Shown piece by piece: positions 36,328 to 46,291 of a stretch of DNA of 64,000 nucleotides. This DNA is from Serratia quinivorans (GTDB lineage: Bacteria; Pseudomonadota; Gammaproteobacteria; Enterobacterales; Enterobacteriaceae), in contig UGYN01000002.1 of the NCBI GenBank assembly GCA_900457075.1, positions 3,100,001-3,164,000 of the forward strand. Direction: 5' to 3'. A model generated the notes under the pieces. It worked only from the letters and a program-made list of their open reading frames with translations, searched no databases and had not been told where the DNA came from. The stretch's first letter is position 1; each line of letters begins with the position of its first letter. The position numbers and the translations under genes were made by a program.

Positions 36328-37923
36328 TGAGTACGCTGAATGCATTACTCAGCGCCTGCCAGTCAGAGGAAACGCCACTGCTTGCCGCCACCCGTGAGCG
36401 CGTGGCGCAGTGGGAGGGCTGGCTGCAACCGCTGTCAGAGGCGTCCCCCGTCGGGGACGACCCGGGCTACGACGATGACTTCCAGCAGATGCGTGAAGAG
36501 GTCAATAAACTCTCCGGGGCTGACACGGAACTTATCTGCCAGCTGGCGGAGAAGCTGCTCACCGGTACGGCCAAAGACATTAGGGTGGCAACGTACTATT
36601 GTTGGGCAAAACTGCACCGAGAGGGTGAACAGGGCCTGGCTGAGGGACTTGAGCTCCTGGCTGGGCTCCTTGAGCGCTTTGGTGCACGGCTGCATCCGCA
36701 GCGTGAGCGCAGCCGTAAGGCCGCACTGGAATGGCTGGCAGGCTCCCGCATGACCGACAGCCTGTCGCTGTACCCGGAAGTGGTCCGGGAAGAGGCGGTG
36801 CGTACCACCGGAGCGCTGTTGCTGATAGCGCAGTTAACCGAAAATGAGCCCGATGAAACCCGGCCGCAGCTCGGTGCGTTGTACGGTGCGCTGGAAAGTC
36901 GGCTGCAGAAAGCCGGTGGCGTGGATGCGGTCGTACCCCAGAACGCCAACCACAGCGAAGCGCCGTCAACGATACGTCACAGTGACGCCCCCGGTCACAG
37001 GACGTATTGCCTCCGGCCAGGACTTGTTGGCGCAGGCGCGCACCTTCGCCGAATACCTGCGTGAACAGCCTGACGGCTGGTTGTCAGCTCACCACCTGAT
37101 GAAGAGCCTGCGCCACGATACGCTGCATGCCATTCCGGCCCCGGATGCGCAGGGCCGATCGCGCATCGAACCACCAAGGGCGGACCAGCGGGCATTACTC
37201 AAACGCCTTTACCTGCAGCAAAACTGGAGTGAAATGCTGGAAACCGCGGACAGCACCTTCTCCCGCGGCGCCAACCATCTGTGGCTGGATTTGCAGTGGT
37301 ATATCCACCAGGCCCTGATGAAGTCCGGGCTGGAGGCGCTGGCTGACATTGTGGCGGCCGACCTGAAAGGGCTGCTGACCCGACTGTCAGGGCTGGAGAC
37401 GCTGGCCTTCAGCGACGGCACGCCGTTTGCCGATGAAGTGACGCTGAACTGGATCCAGCAGAATGTGCTGGAGTCGACGGGCGGGTGGGGCAATGACATG
37501 CCATCCGCACCGAGGGCTGACGGGCACGATGACATTCTGGCCCTGGAACCGGAAGCCGTGGCCCTGGCAGACGGTGAAGGCCCGGATGTGGCGCTGACCT
37601 GGCTGCAGACTCGGCCCGGCATCGCCACCGCGCGCCAGCAATGGCTGCTGCGCCTGCTGATGGGCCGTATTGCTGAGCAGTACGGCAGGAATGAGTTGGC
37701 GGTACACCTGTTTGCCGGGCTGGGTGAGCGGGCCCGCGACATCACCCTCACCGAATGGGAGCCTGAGCTGTTGTTTGAAGTCCAGGCCCGCCACCTGAAA
37801 CTCCTCAGAATAAAAGCTGGACGCAGCGAGGCCGATAAGGCCCGTCTCACGCCATTGATGGACCAGCTGCTGGCCAGTCTGATTGCGGTCGATCCCGCTC
37901 GCGCCGCTGTACTTTGCGGTTAG
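36327..37923 (+). pseudogene. tssA: T6SS cap/priming protein TssA, split by one frameshift
   Basis: Two frames (36327-37064 and 36844-37923) join into one TssA of about 530 residues. The N-terminal ImpA domain shows EASPVGDDPGYDDDFQQMRE and VATYYCWAKLHREGEQGLAEG. The second half gives DLLAQARTFAEYLREQPDGW, HLMKSLRHDTLHAIP and a VasJ-type C-terminal helical domain (WQTRPGI-like WLQTRPGIATARQQWLLRLL). The frame is restored if the five-C run in GACGCCCCCGGTCAC (36988-36992) had four Cs. TssA starts sheath polymerisation and caps the distal end, so a true break should disable the T6SS. The start overlaps the tssM stop by 1 base. The flanking core genes are intact, which argues for an assembly error. 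Confidence 0.85.
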
Positions 37924-37943
37924 ATCTACAGGAATACGAATAA

Positions 37944-39707
37944 ATGGATGATTTAACCCTGCGTTATTACGACGCGGAATTACGCTACCTGCGTGAAGCC
38001 GCCAAAGAGTTTGCTCAGACGCACCCGGACCGGGCCGCGATGCTGGACCTGGATAAGGCGGGCACACCCGATCCGTATGTCGAACGTTTGTTTGAAGGCT
38101 TCGCCTTCTCGATGGGGCGGTTGCGTGAAAAAATTGATGACGACCTGCCGGAACTGACCGAAGGGCTGGTCAGTATGCTCTGGCCACACTATCTGCGCAC
38201 CATTCCGTCGCTCTCGGTGGTGGCGTTTACGCCCGCGCTTCAGGCCGTGAAAATGGCGGAAGTGATGCCCGCAGGTATTGAAGTGTACTCCCGCCCGGTA
38301 GGGCCGAAGAACACCGTTTGTCGCTACCGCACTACCCAGGATGTGATGCTCAATCCGCTGAATGTCTCGGGGGTGACCATGACTACCGAACCTGACGGAC
38401 GCTCGTTATTGCGCCTGCGTTTTGCCTGCAGTACCCAGGCGGACTGGTCCCATGCTGACCTGAGTCACTTGAGCTTGTATCTCGGGGCGGATGCCCCGGT
38501 TAGCAGTCAGCTGCACCTGATGCTGACCAAACGACAGGCGGTGCTGTATATGCGTTTGCCTGGGCAGACCGATCGTATCCGTTTTGACGGGTATTTCTCC
38601 CCGGGCGGGTTTGCTGAAGAGGACGGTCTGTGGCCAAAAGGCGATAGCGCCTTCAGCGGCTATCAGCTGCTGCTGGAATACTTCACTTTTCGGGACAAGT
38701 TCATGTTTGTCCACCTCAATGGTCTCGACGGCATCACGCCCCCGGCGGGGGCGGAGTATTTCGATATTGAAGTGGTCTTCACCACCCCCTGGCCGTCAGA
38801 CCTGCCGGTGACCGATGACGCCGTACGCCTTCACTGCGTGCCGGTGATTAACCTGTTCACGCTGGAAGCGGACCCGCTCACCATCACCGGGTTTGAAAGC
38901 GAGTATCTGCTGCGACCGAAAAGGCTGCAGGACGGACACACCGAGATTTATGCCGTGGATTCGGTGACCGGTTCAAATCGGACCCGTGATGCGGAGTATG
39001 TGCCGTTCAGCAGTTTCCGTCATAAGGGCGGGATGATGCGCCGTCAGGCACCGCCGCGTTACTACCACACGCGGGTGAAGCGCAGCGTGACCGGGCTGTA
39101 TGACACCTGGCTGATTCTGGGTGGACACCAGTGGGAGGATGACCGGTTAGTTGTGCGTGAAGCCGTATCACTGCAAATCACCGGCACCAACGGCCAGTTA
39201 CCGCGCCGTGCACTCCAGAGTACGCTGCTTGACCGTTGTGAGCAGGTGGTACAGACACCGTTAACGGTCAGAAATCTCTGCAAGCCCACGCTGCCGGTCT
39301 ATCCTCCTGCCGAAGACCGTTTTCACTGGCGGGTGCTGAGCCATCTCGGCTCCGGTTTCCTCAATATGATGAGCTCTGCCGAAGTGCTGCGCGGGACGCT
39401 GGCACTGTATAACTGGCAGGAAGATGAGCTCAATAACCGTCGGCTGGAGGCCATTCAGCACGTGGCGCACCACCGTCTGCAGCGTTTTGAGCAGGGGTAC
39501 CTGCTTCGGGGGCTGGATATCGAAGTTACTCTCGACAGCAACGGTTTCACCGGAGAGGGTGATGTTCACCTGTTTGGCGAAATGCTCAACCGGTTCTTTG
39601 GCCTCTATGCCGATATGAACCAGTTTAACCAGCTCACCCTCATTGTTCAGCCAGAAGGAAAATGCATCCGGTGGAAAGAGAATCACAGTCCTCGCCTGCC
39701 AGGCTGA
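37944..39707 (+). CDS. tssF: T6SS baseplate protein TssF
   Basis: A 587-residue TssF of the baseplate wedge. The N-terminus is diagnostic: LTLRYYDAELRYLREAAKEFA, FAFSMGRLREKIDDDLPELT and GLVSMLWPHYLRTIPS. The C-terminal part includes GRGTLALYNW-type LRGTLALYNWQEDELNNRRL and FTGEGDVHLFGEMLNRFFGLYADMNQF. It interacts with TssG, TssE and TssK. It ends 46 bases inside the tssG start. Intact and of normal length. Confidence 0.95.
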   Translation: MDDLTLRYYDAELRYLREAAKEFAQTHPDRAAMLDLDKAGTPDPYVERLFEGFAFSMGRLREKIDDDLPELTEGLVSMLWPHYLRTIPSLSVVAFTPALQAVKMAEVMPAGIEVYSRPVGPKNTVCRYRTTQDVMLNPLNVSGVTMTTEPDGRSLLRLRFACSTQADWSHADLSHLSLYLGADAPVSSQLHLMLTKRQAVLYMRLPGQTDRIRFDGYFSPGGFAEEDGLWPKGDSAFSGYQLLLEYFTFRDKFMFVHLNGLDGITPPAGAEYFDIEVVFTTPWPSDLPVTDDAVRLHCVPVINLFTLEADPLTITGFESEYLLRPKRLQDGHTEIYAVDSVTGSNRTRDAEYVPFSSFRHKGGMMRRQAPPRYYHTRVKRSVTGLYDTWLILGGHQWEDDRLVVREAVSLQITGTNGQLPRRALQSTLLDRCEQVVQTPLTVRNLCKPTLPVYPPAEDRFHWRVLSHLGSGFLNMMSSAEVLRGTLALYNWQEDELNNRRLEAIQHVAHHRLQRFEQGYLLRGLDIEVTLDSNGFTGEGDVHLFGEMLNRFFGLYADMNQFNQLTLIVQPEGKCIRWKENHSPRLPG

Positions 39708-40765
39708 TGGCCTCGCTGGGCGACCGGCTGCCGTACATAAACTTTTACCGCTTCTGCCAGTTACTGGAGCAGAGCCAGCCGGATAAGCCGGTAACCGGCA
39801 GTACTTGGCAGGTTAAGTGCGAGCCGGTGCGCTTCCGACCCCATCCGGGGATGGGGTTCCCGGTCTCGGAAATCAAATCGCTTGAACCGGCGGAACATCC
39901 GCACCTGCCACCCACGGTGCGTGTCACTTTTATGGGACTCTATGGCGTTGAGTCGCCACTGCCCACGCACTATATCGATGATATCACCCAGCGGCGGGAG
40001 GGGTACGAGGCGACGGCTGATTTCCTCGATATCTTCAACCACCGGCTGATTGCCCAGTACTATCGCATCTGGCGTAAATATTCTTATCCGGCGAGCTTTG
40101 AAGCGGGCGGCAAGGACAATATATCGCAGTACCTGCTGGGACTGGCGGGAGTCGGAATTGACGGTTGTACGGACAGTATCGCGGCACCCGCCTCGCGCTT
40201 TCTGGCGCTGTTGCCGGTGATGTTACTCCCGGGGCGTACCGCAGAAGGGATGGCCTCGCTGGTACGCCTGCTGGCTCCCAATACCCAGGCGAAAATCTGG
40301 CACCACGACAAACGTCGTGTACCACTGAAAAAGCCGCTGACGATGAGCGTGCACCAGCCTGTCACCCTGACCCATCGTCCGGTGATGGGGAACTATGCCA
40401 CCGATGTGAACAGCCAGGTGCTGATGAGGCTCACCACGACCGACCCGAAAGAAGTGCAGGGCTGGTTGCCCGGGGGGGACCTTCACACGGACTTAATGGC
40501 GCTGCTGCATGTGTATCTCGGGTCACGTCTCGATGTCCGCCTGCAGCTGTGCGTGGATCGCAGTCTGCTGCCTGACGCCACAATGAGCAGTAAACCCAAA
40601 GCAGGTGCGGTTCAGCTGGGGCGCACCGCCGTGATGCGGCCGCTGAACGTGGCAAACATCACCACACATCCGAAAACCATAACCATTAATCTGGGCCGCT
40701 ATGAGCGTGTTCAGGAACATATTTACCGCAGGGAGACCGATGAAGATGGCGATTACCACTGGTAA
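39662..40765 (+). CDS. tssG: T6SS baseplate protein TssG
   Basis: A 367-residue TssG. The start at 39662 (ATGCATCC after AGAAGGAA) overlaps tssF, typical for this pair. Signature stretches are INFYRFCQLLEQSQP, VRFRPHPGMGFPVSEI, VTFMGLYGVESPLPTHYIDD and FLDIFNHRLIAQYYRIWRKY. It forms the core of the baseplate wedge with two TssF copies. Intact. Confidence 0.95.
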   Translation: MHPVERESQSSPARLMASLGDRLPYINFYRFCQLLEQSQPDKPVTGSTWQVKCEPVRFRPHPGMGFPVSEIKSLEPAEHPHLPPTVRVTFMGLYGVESPLPTHYIDDITQRREGYEATADFLDIFNHRLIAQYYRIWRKYSYPASFEAGGKDNISQYLLGLAGVGIDGCTDSIAAPASRFLALLPVMLLPGRTAEGMASLVRLLAPNTQAKIWHHDKRRVPLKKPLTMSVHQPVTLTHRPVMGNYATDVNSQVLMRLTTTDPKEVQGWLPGGDLHTDLMALLHVYLGSRLDVRLQLCVDRSLLPDATMSSKPKAGAVQLGRTAVMRPLNVANITTHPKTITINLGRYERVQEHIYRRETDEDGDYHW

Positions 40766-41282
40766 ATTCCCCCTGGTGGCACAGACCGCAGGCATCATCC
40801 TGATGCTGACAGGTTGTGGGCTGACCCAGAAAGTCACGGACGGCAGCGTCGCTGTGACCCAATCGATTTTTTATAAGCAGATAAAGACTGTGCATCTGGA
40901 TATCCGGGCCCGTGAGGCCGTTAACAGCAATGCCAGCGGCGTGGCGCTGTCCACGGTAGTACGGGTTTATCAGCTCAAAGACAGGAAGACCTTTGACACG
41001 ACAGATTACCCGTCACTGTTTAAGGATGACAGTCAGGCCATCAACGGGGACCTGGTGGCGGAGAAAGATATTCGCCTGCGGCCGGGCGGGGCCGTGATGG
41101 TCGATATGCCGATGGACGAAAATGCGCAGTATGTGGCGGTGGCTGGGATGTTCATGTCACCGGATCAGGTAAACAATACCTGGCGCGTGGTGCTGAGCCG
41201 GGACGACCTCGATCCGGACAAGGCGAGGGTGATTGAGGCGGGGAATAACCGACTGACGCTGAAGGCATTGAAAGATGAATGA
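40740..41282 (+). CDS. tssJ: T6SS outer-membrane lipoprotein TssJ
   Basis: A 180-residue lipoprotein; ATG at 40740 after AGGGAGACC, lipobox MLTGCG (Cys about 27). The mature beta-sandwich contains TVVRVYQLKDRKTFDTTDY, the loop region that binds TssM, and RLRPGGAVMVDMPMDENAQYVAVAG. It anchors the membrane complex in the outer membrane. Overlaps tssG by 26 bases and tssE by 8. Intact. Confidence 0.93.
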   Translation: MKMAITTGKFPLVAQTAGIILMLTGCGLTQKVTDGSVAVTQSIFYKQIKTVHLDIRAREAVNSNASGVALSTVVRVYQLKDRKTFDTTDYPSLFKDDSQAINGDLVAEKDIRLRPGGAVMVDMPMDENAQYVAVAGMFMSPDQVNNTWRVVLSRDDLDPDKARVIEAGNNRLTLKALKDE

Positions 41283-41724
41283 GACCCCACGTCCGTCGTT
41301 GTATGAGGCCCTCTTTGGCAATTTCACCGGCGGGCTCGACCTTCATCGGGTTAGCGAAGAAAATCAGGTCATCCTGTCCGTGCTGGATAACATGCAGCGC
41401 ATTCTGAATTGTCGCGCCGGCACGCTGGCACATTTACCCGATTACGGGTTACCGGATATGACCACCATTCTCCAGGGCCTTCCCGGAACCGCGCACAAAC
41501 TGATGTCTACACTCTCAGCCGTGCTGCTGAAATATGAGCCCCGCCTGAGCGCCATTGAGGTAGTACTGCTTGAGCAGTCTGTTCCCGGCGAACTGCGCTA
41601 TGCCATTGACGCTGAATTGAAAGGCCTCGGCCTGGTGCGTTATGGGACCGAGTTTATGCCGGAAGGTCGCGTACTCCTGAGGCACCTGAAGCAACAGCAG
41701 CTTATTGACCAGCAGGCCTTTTAA
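41275..41724 (+). CDS. tssE: T6SS baseplate protein TssE (gp25-like)
   Basis: A 149-residue GPW/gp25-type protein that starts sheath assembly on the baseplate. Motifs: PSLYEALFGNF, VLDNMQRILNCRAGTLAHLP, DYGLPDMTTILQG (the conserved YGLPD) and the EPRLSAIEVVLLEQ block. It starts within tssJ. Intact. It is followed by 63 non-coding bases before a pair of genes that are not T6SS components. Confidence 0.94.
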   Translation: MNETPRPSLYEALFGNFTGGLDLHRVSEENQVILSVLDNMQRILNCRAGTLAHLPDYGLPDMTTILQGLPGTAHKLMSTLSAVLLKYEPRLSAIEVVLLEQSVPGELRYAIDAELKGLGLVRYGTEFMPEGRVLLRHLKQQQLIDQQAF

Positions 41725-41787
41725 TCATAGTCCGCAATAGCAGCTAAATAGACATAAAAAATGCAAATGAAATTAAGGGAATAACAC

Positions 41788-43032
41788 GTGGCACGAAGAA
41801 AAAAAGGTGATAACGCAGCGGGTGTAATTCTGGTTATTCTTGGTGTAATTGCCTGGGGTGTTTATGCCGCGGTAAGAGCATTAATTAATATTAATGAGCG
41901 TTTTATTGATTCGGTATCAACGCCAGCCGGAATTATTGCGCTCTTCTTTGGCTTACTGGTCATGTCTGCTTTGCTCATTCGGTTTTTTATCTACCGGGGA
42001 TTCAGGCAGAAAAATGCGGCACTTGAACAGGCAGCGTCTGACCTTACTCAGAAAGAAAAAGCGTTTGATGAAACCGTGAGTACCGGGGTTGCTCGGGGTA
42101 TTTACCAAGAAAAGCAACGACTTGCCTGTCTTTGGGGTGAGTATCACGAGGCCAGAAATAAGGCCAGCAAAGCGCTGCAGCGCATAGTGGATTCAGCCTA
42201 TAAATTCAAAGTTAAGACGCTACTTGCGGGCACCACGGTGAATAACTGGCAGAGTAAATACGACCAGCTCCGCAAGGAAAGGGATGCTTATACCGTCATC
42301 AGTGAGAAAATCACCTTCCTTAAATTGGAAGACAATGCCGACTGGGACAGCGTAAAACAACAATTCCTGGATAAGGTTGCGTTGCTGGAAAAAGCCCAGG
42401 AAGAAAAAGAGTATCAGGCCGAGCTCAAACGTCAGATGCGGGAAGAAAAGCAACGTCAGGATGAGCTGGACAGGCAACAGCGTGAGGCGGAAGAAGAAGA
42501 GCAACGCCTTGCTGAACAGCAAAAAATCCTTGAAGAAGCGCTACTGGCTGCAGAAGGTACGTATAAAGAAGAGTTGGAAAGACAGCGTCTGGCGCTGGAG
42601 CAGAAAATCCAGGACGTACATCAGCAATATGAACGTGCTAAATCCATGGCCCAGCTCACGAAGCAGGGGCATGTGTATGTGATTTCGAATATTGGTTCCT
42701 TCGGTGAAGATGTCTTCAAAATTGGCATGACCCGAAGACTGGAGCCGATGGAGCGGGTGAAAGAGTTAAGTGGGGCCTCCGTGCCTTTTGATTTTGATGT
42801 TCACGCAATGATTTCCTGCGATGACGCTCCTGCACTGGAAAAAACGCTGCATGACCATCTGGAACGTTACCGCATTAACAGGGTTAACTTACGTAAGGAG
42901 TTTTTCCGGGTGGAACTCAGCAGAATAATTAACGAGGTGGAACGTCATCATGGGCGGGTCGACTATATTGCTGACCCGGCGGCATTACAGTATCTGCAAA
43001 GTCTCGAATATGCTGAAAGCGAAGCAGCATGA
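41788..43032 (+). CDS. membrane-anchored coiled-coil GIY-YIG (T5orf172-type) nuclease
   Basis: A 414-residue protein with GTG start (AAGGGA upstream). Two N-terminal helices (AAGVILVILGVIAWGVYAAV; PAGIIALFFGLLVMSALLIRF) are followed by a DUF4041-like part with a long Glu/Gln/Arg coiled-coil (about 205-285) and a C-terminal GIY-YIG-family domain: GHVYVISNIGSFGEDVFKIG (from residue 294), RLEPMERVKELS and a C-terminal catalytic-helix region with ALEKTLHDHLERYRIN and RKEFFRVE. This domain is a T5orf172/MUG113-type nuclease known from phage and defence proteins. It is not a T6SS component; with the next gene it forms a two-gene insert between tssE and the VasL-like gene. Membrane-tethered nuclease activity is inferred. 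Confidence 0.78.
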   Translation: MARRKKGDNAAGVILVILGVIAWGVYAAVRALININERFIDSVSTPAGIIALFFGLLVMSALLIRFFIYRGFRQKNAALEQAASDLTQKEKAFDETVSTGVARGIYQEKQRLACLWGEYHEARNKASKALQRIVDSAYKFKVKTLLAGTTVNNWQSKYDQLRKERDAYTVISEKITFLKLEDNADWDSVKQQFLDKVALLEKAQEEKEYQAELKRQMREEKQRQDELDRQQREAEEEEQRLAEQQKILEEALLAAEGTYKEELERQRLALEQKIQDVHQQYERAKSMAQLTKQGHVYVISNIGSFGEDVFKIGMTRRLEPMERVKELSGASVPFDFDVHAMISCDDAPALEKTLHDHLERYRINRVNLRKEFFRVELSRIINEVERHHGRVDYIADPAALQYLQSLEYAESEAA

Positions 43033-43092
43033 ATTTTCCAGAGCCAGCCACAGTAGTCATTGCCCTCACGTATAACAGTCTGGAATAGAATT

Positions 43093-44919
43093 ATGGCAAA
43101 GTTAATAACCTCTCTTTCGCTGTGTGGGGAACGAATGACACACGGGGAAAGACGTGTTGCCCAGCGTCTGGAGTCACACCTTGGTGACGATTGCCTGGTC
43201 TGGTACGACATTCCGGTTGGACGACAATACCGACACCCGGACTTTGTTATTATCGATCCCTCTCTTGGGCTTATCTTTCTGGAAGTTAAGGACTGGCGGC
43301 TGAGTACTCTTCGCCATGCCGATCCGCAGACGGTCATTCTGGAGACAGAGCAGGGGCAAAAACAGGAGCGGAATCCGCTGGTGCAGGTCAGGGAGTATGC
43401 TTGTGCGACTGCCGACATGTTGTCCCAGGACCCGAGCCTGCAGCAGAAATCAGGATTGTATAAGGGTAAGCTCAACGTTGCATGGGCTTATGGCGTGGTG
43501 TTTACCAACATCACACGTCAGCAACTGACCGCCCTGTCTGCCGATGGTACCGTTGAGTCCATCTTTCCGCAGACACTGTCTATTTGTCAGGATGAAATGA
43601 CAGAGTCGGTTAAGCCTTCTGCGTTTCGGCAAAAAATCTCCGCGCTGTTTACCACCCGTTTCAGGCCTTCGATCACTCCGGTTATGAGGGATGTCCTGCG
43701 GCGGCATCTTTTCCCGGAAATAGCGATACCTGCTAAAAAAAAGAACAGCCACGTTCAGCGGGTTATGGATATTCAGCAGGAGGTGCTGGCCCGCAACCTG
43801 GGGGAGGGGCATCGCGTTATTCACGGTGTGGCTGGGTCAGGTAAGACGTTGATTTTGCTATACCGCTGTCTGTATCTTGCAGAAACAACGGCGCGTCCCG
43901 TTTTAGTTCTCTGTTTCAATATTACCCTGGCAAACTATATCCGCGAATTCATTGCCGAGAGAGGGCTATCGCAAAAAGTACACGTCTGGCACTTCCATGA
44001 CTGGTGCGGTGTCACTGTGCGTAAGTTCCGCCTGCCCGTCAGCGGTGAAGGGGCGTTATTTGATATGCGTTTTGCGACGCTTGAAAGCGCAGTAGAGAAG
44101 GGACTGATCACAGATGTCGGATATGACGCAGTGCTGATTGATGAAGGGCATGATTTTGACCGTCGGTGGCTGTCGCTGATAGCCCGTCTGTTTGATAACT
44201 CCAGCCGCTCGCTGCTGCTGATGTATGATGATGCCCAGTCGCTCTATCGTCGGGAAAGAGCGCTGAACTTCTCGCTGGCAAGTGTGGGCATTCAGGCGCA
44301 GGGACGCACTTCAGTCCTGAGGATAAACTATCGTAATCCCAGACGCATACTCAATTTTGCTTATGCCTTTTCGCGCGACTATTTCGACAAGCATCACAAT
44401 CATGAAGTTCCTTTGGTGCTGCCAGAAGCATGCGGTGAGGATGGAAATATTCCTGATATCGTGCAATTCGGTTCTGCTACCGATGAGGCCTGCCATGTTA
44501 TTGGCTGGCTAAAGGAAAAATACACCCTTACTGGTCGCTGGGGGGATATGGCGGTGCTATGCCCAACCCAGTTTTCGGCAACTCAGCTCACTGAACTACT
44601 GGCACAGCAGGAGATACCTGCGGCCGTTAGCTTTACCCATGCGGACAAAAAGAGCTACTCACACAGGGATAATGTTATACATCTGCTGACCTGTCAGAGC
44701 AGCAAAGGGCTTGAATTTCCTTTCGTTGCGGTCATCAATGCATCTTTTGTACACAAGGCGGCTGAGGATGAGGCGGAAGCCATTCCGCCTCTGTATGTGG
44801 CTTTTACTCGTGCGACGCGTTCATTGCTGGTGACCTGCTACAAAGAAAACAGTATCAGTCGTCACCTGACGAAATTTGCTGGCATGGATCTTCAGGAGCT
44901 ACAGGATGACCCGTCATAA
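43093..44919 (+). CDS. NERD nuclease-related domain + UvrD-like helicase
   Basis: A 608-residue protein. The N-terminal NERD domain (about 10-120: MTHGERRVAQRLESHLGDDC, YRHPDFVIIDPSLGLIFLEVKDW) is a restriction-endonuclease-like fold with a visible D...ExK. It is followed by an SF1 helicase: Walker A GVAGSGKT (Lys251), Walker B VLIDEGHDF (Asp350), YDDAQSLYRR, motif IV-like RINYRNPRRI, motif V THSSKG-type CQSSKGLEFPFVAV and motif VI YVAFTRATRSLLV. The ATG at 43093 is chosen over a TTG at 43060. Such NERD-helicases recur in anti-phage loci. It shares an operon with the membrane GIY-YIG gene, and its 3' end overlaps the VasL-like gene, so the insert has been absorbed into the T6SS transcript. 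DNA as target is inferred. Confidence 0.85.
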   Translation: MAKLITSLSLCGERMTHGERRVAQRLESHLGDDCLVWYDIPVGRQYRHPDFVIIDPSLGLIFLEVKDWRLSTLRHADPQTVILETEQGQKQERNPLVQVREYACATADMLSQDPSLQQKSGLYKGKLNVAWAYGVVFTNITRQQLTALSADGTVESIFPQTLSICQDEMTESVKPSAFRQKISALFTTRFRPSITPVMRDVLRRHLFPEIAIPAKKKNSHVQRVMDIQQEVLARNLGEGHRVIHGVAGSGKTLILLYRCLYLAETTARPVLVLCFNITLANYIREFIAERGLSQKVHVWHFHDWCGVTVRKFRLPVSGEGALFDMRFATLESAVEKGLITDVGYDAVLIDEGHDFDRRWLSLIARLFDNSSRSLLLMYDDAQSLYRRERALNFSLASVGIQAQGRTSVLRINYRNPRRILNFAYAFSRDYFDKHHNHEVPLVLPEACGEDGNIPDIVQFGSATDEACHVIGWLKEKYTLTGRWGDMAVLCPTQFSATQLTELLAQQEIPAAVSFTHADKKSYSHRDNVIHLLTCQSSKGLEFPFVAVINASFVHKAAEDEAEAIPPLYVAFTRATRSLLVTCYKENSISRHLTKFAGMDLQELQDDPS

Positions 44920-46291
44920 AACGTTAAACACCGGCAGTGACCCACGCACGCTGCCTGATTATGCCGCCCTGCGCGATGAACTGGCTAAACTATCCCATCC
45001 GGCACGTCCGGATGTGAACTGGCGTTATGCTGAAAAACTTTGTCTTTCACTGTTTGAGCAAAATGGTGTGGAGCTGCAGACGGTAGCCTGGTATACGCTG
45101 GCCCGTACGCAACTGGCCGGACTGTTCGGTCTGACTGAAGGATTATCCATCCTGGAGGCCCTGATAAGTCATCAGTGGGGCGCGCTGTGGCCGCAGCCGG
45201 TACATGCCCGCATGGAGATTCTCAGTGGTCTGAGCCAGCGACTACAGCAGCTGATGCGCACGCTCTCCCTGAATTACAGTGACCTTAGTCAGCTTTACCG
45301 AGCAGAACAGCAGTTAGCCAGTCTGGGGGCGGTATTACAGCGTCTGGAACTCAAGCATCTGAGCCAGCTAGATACGCTACACACTCTGATGCATAACAGT
45401 GCTGTTCGTCTGGAAAATAGTGACGGTGCATCCGGTACTGGTGCAGTTATTCAGCCCGGTGTTGTATTGCCCGCAACGGGTATAAATAGCCCAGGAACAT
45501 CCGTTGATGCACTGTCAGGCATTCCTGATGCAGAGCAACATGTGCCGAACAACGCGGTGAAGTGGGTGTATGTAGCGCAGCCGGAACAACAGCCGAACGT
45601 GGAAGTACTTTCGGCAATACCAGCACCGGAGAAAAAATGGAAATTCTTTACTGCGGGAATGGTCACCATGCTGGTGATAAGCGCGGCAACGGTGTGGGGC
45701 TGGCAGTATCTGCACCGACCTGACCCGTTACAGACTCAGCTTGCTGCATCTCTGGCACCGTTACCCGCAATACTCACGCCTGAGCAGTTGGATATGTTGC
45801 GTCAGCAATCTCCGTTACCGCAAACTGGAATCGCACAAACACAGCAGCAGCTTGCCCGACTGGATAAATTGCCTCCTGATTGGAACATTGCCTACAGTCG
45901 GCAGCTCGTAGAACAGGCTCAGGCGCTTTGGCCGAAGCAGGCCAAGCCTCTGGTACAACTGTGGCAGCGGCAGTTAAACGCTGCCGGCATACCGACAGAA
46001 AACCTGAATGGCTGGGATCAAGGGATGACGAAGCTACAGCAACTGAGTGACCGGCTGAGCGGGCTGGATGAGCAGAAGGGTAAATACATGACGGTCAGTG
46101 AGCTGAAATCAGTGGTCTTTTCCACTATACAGTCCTTTAATCAATCCATACCGGCTGAAGAGCAACTACGGGCATTGTCAGAAAACCCTGCTGGAATACC
46201 TTTACCCGCTGCTGCCAGGGCTCAACTGGAGATGCATCTGAAACAACTGGCAGCCCGCTATGCTGAAATAAAACTGAATGCATCAGAGTAA
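44906..46291 (+). CDS. VasL/TagA-like T6SS accessory protein with ImpA N-domain
   Basis: A 461-residue protein with an N-terminal ImpA domain (TGSDPRTLPDYAALRDELAK, LCLSLFEQNGVELQTVAWYT, SHQWGALWPQPVHARMEIL), a single membrane helix near residue 250-270 (FFTAGMVTMLVISAATVWGW) and a VasL-type C-terminal domain. Proteins of this type (TagA class) hold the distal end of the extended sheath at the opposite membrane. Start 44906 with AGGAG about 8 bases upstream; it overlaps the helicase gene by 14 bases. Intact. It marks the end of the T6SS core. Confidence 0.85.
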   Translation: MTRHKTLNTGSDPRTLPDYAALRDELAKLSHPARPDVNWRYAEKLCLSLFEQNGVELQTVAWYTLARTQLAGLFGLTEGLSILEALISHQWGALWPQPVHARMEILSGLSQRLQQLMRTLSLNYSDLSQLYRAEQQLASLGAVLQRLELKHLSQLDTLHTLMHNSAVRLENSDGASGTGAVIQPGVVLPATGINSPGTSVDALSGIPDAEQHVPNNAVKWVYVAQPEQQPNVEVLSAIPAPEKKWKFFTAGMVTMLVISAATVWGWQYLHRPDPLQTQLAASLAPLPAILTPEQLDMLRQQSPLPQTGIAQTQQQLARLDKLPPDWNIAYSRQLVEQAQALWPKQAKPLVQLWQRQLNAAGIPTENLNGWDQGMTKLQQLSDRLSGLDEQKGKYMTVSELKSVVFSTIQSFNQSIPAEEQLRALSENPAGIPLPAAARAQLEMHLKQLAARYAEIKLNASE

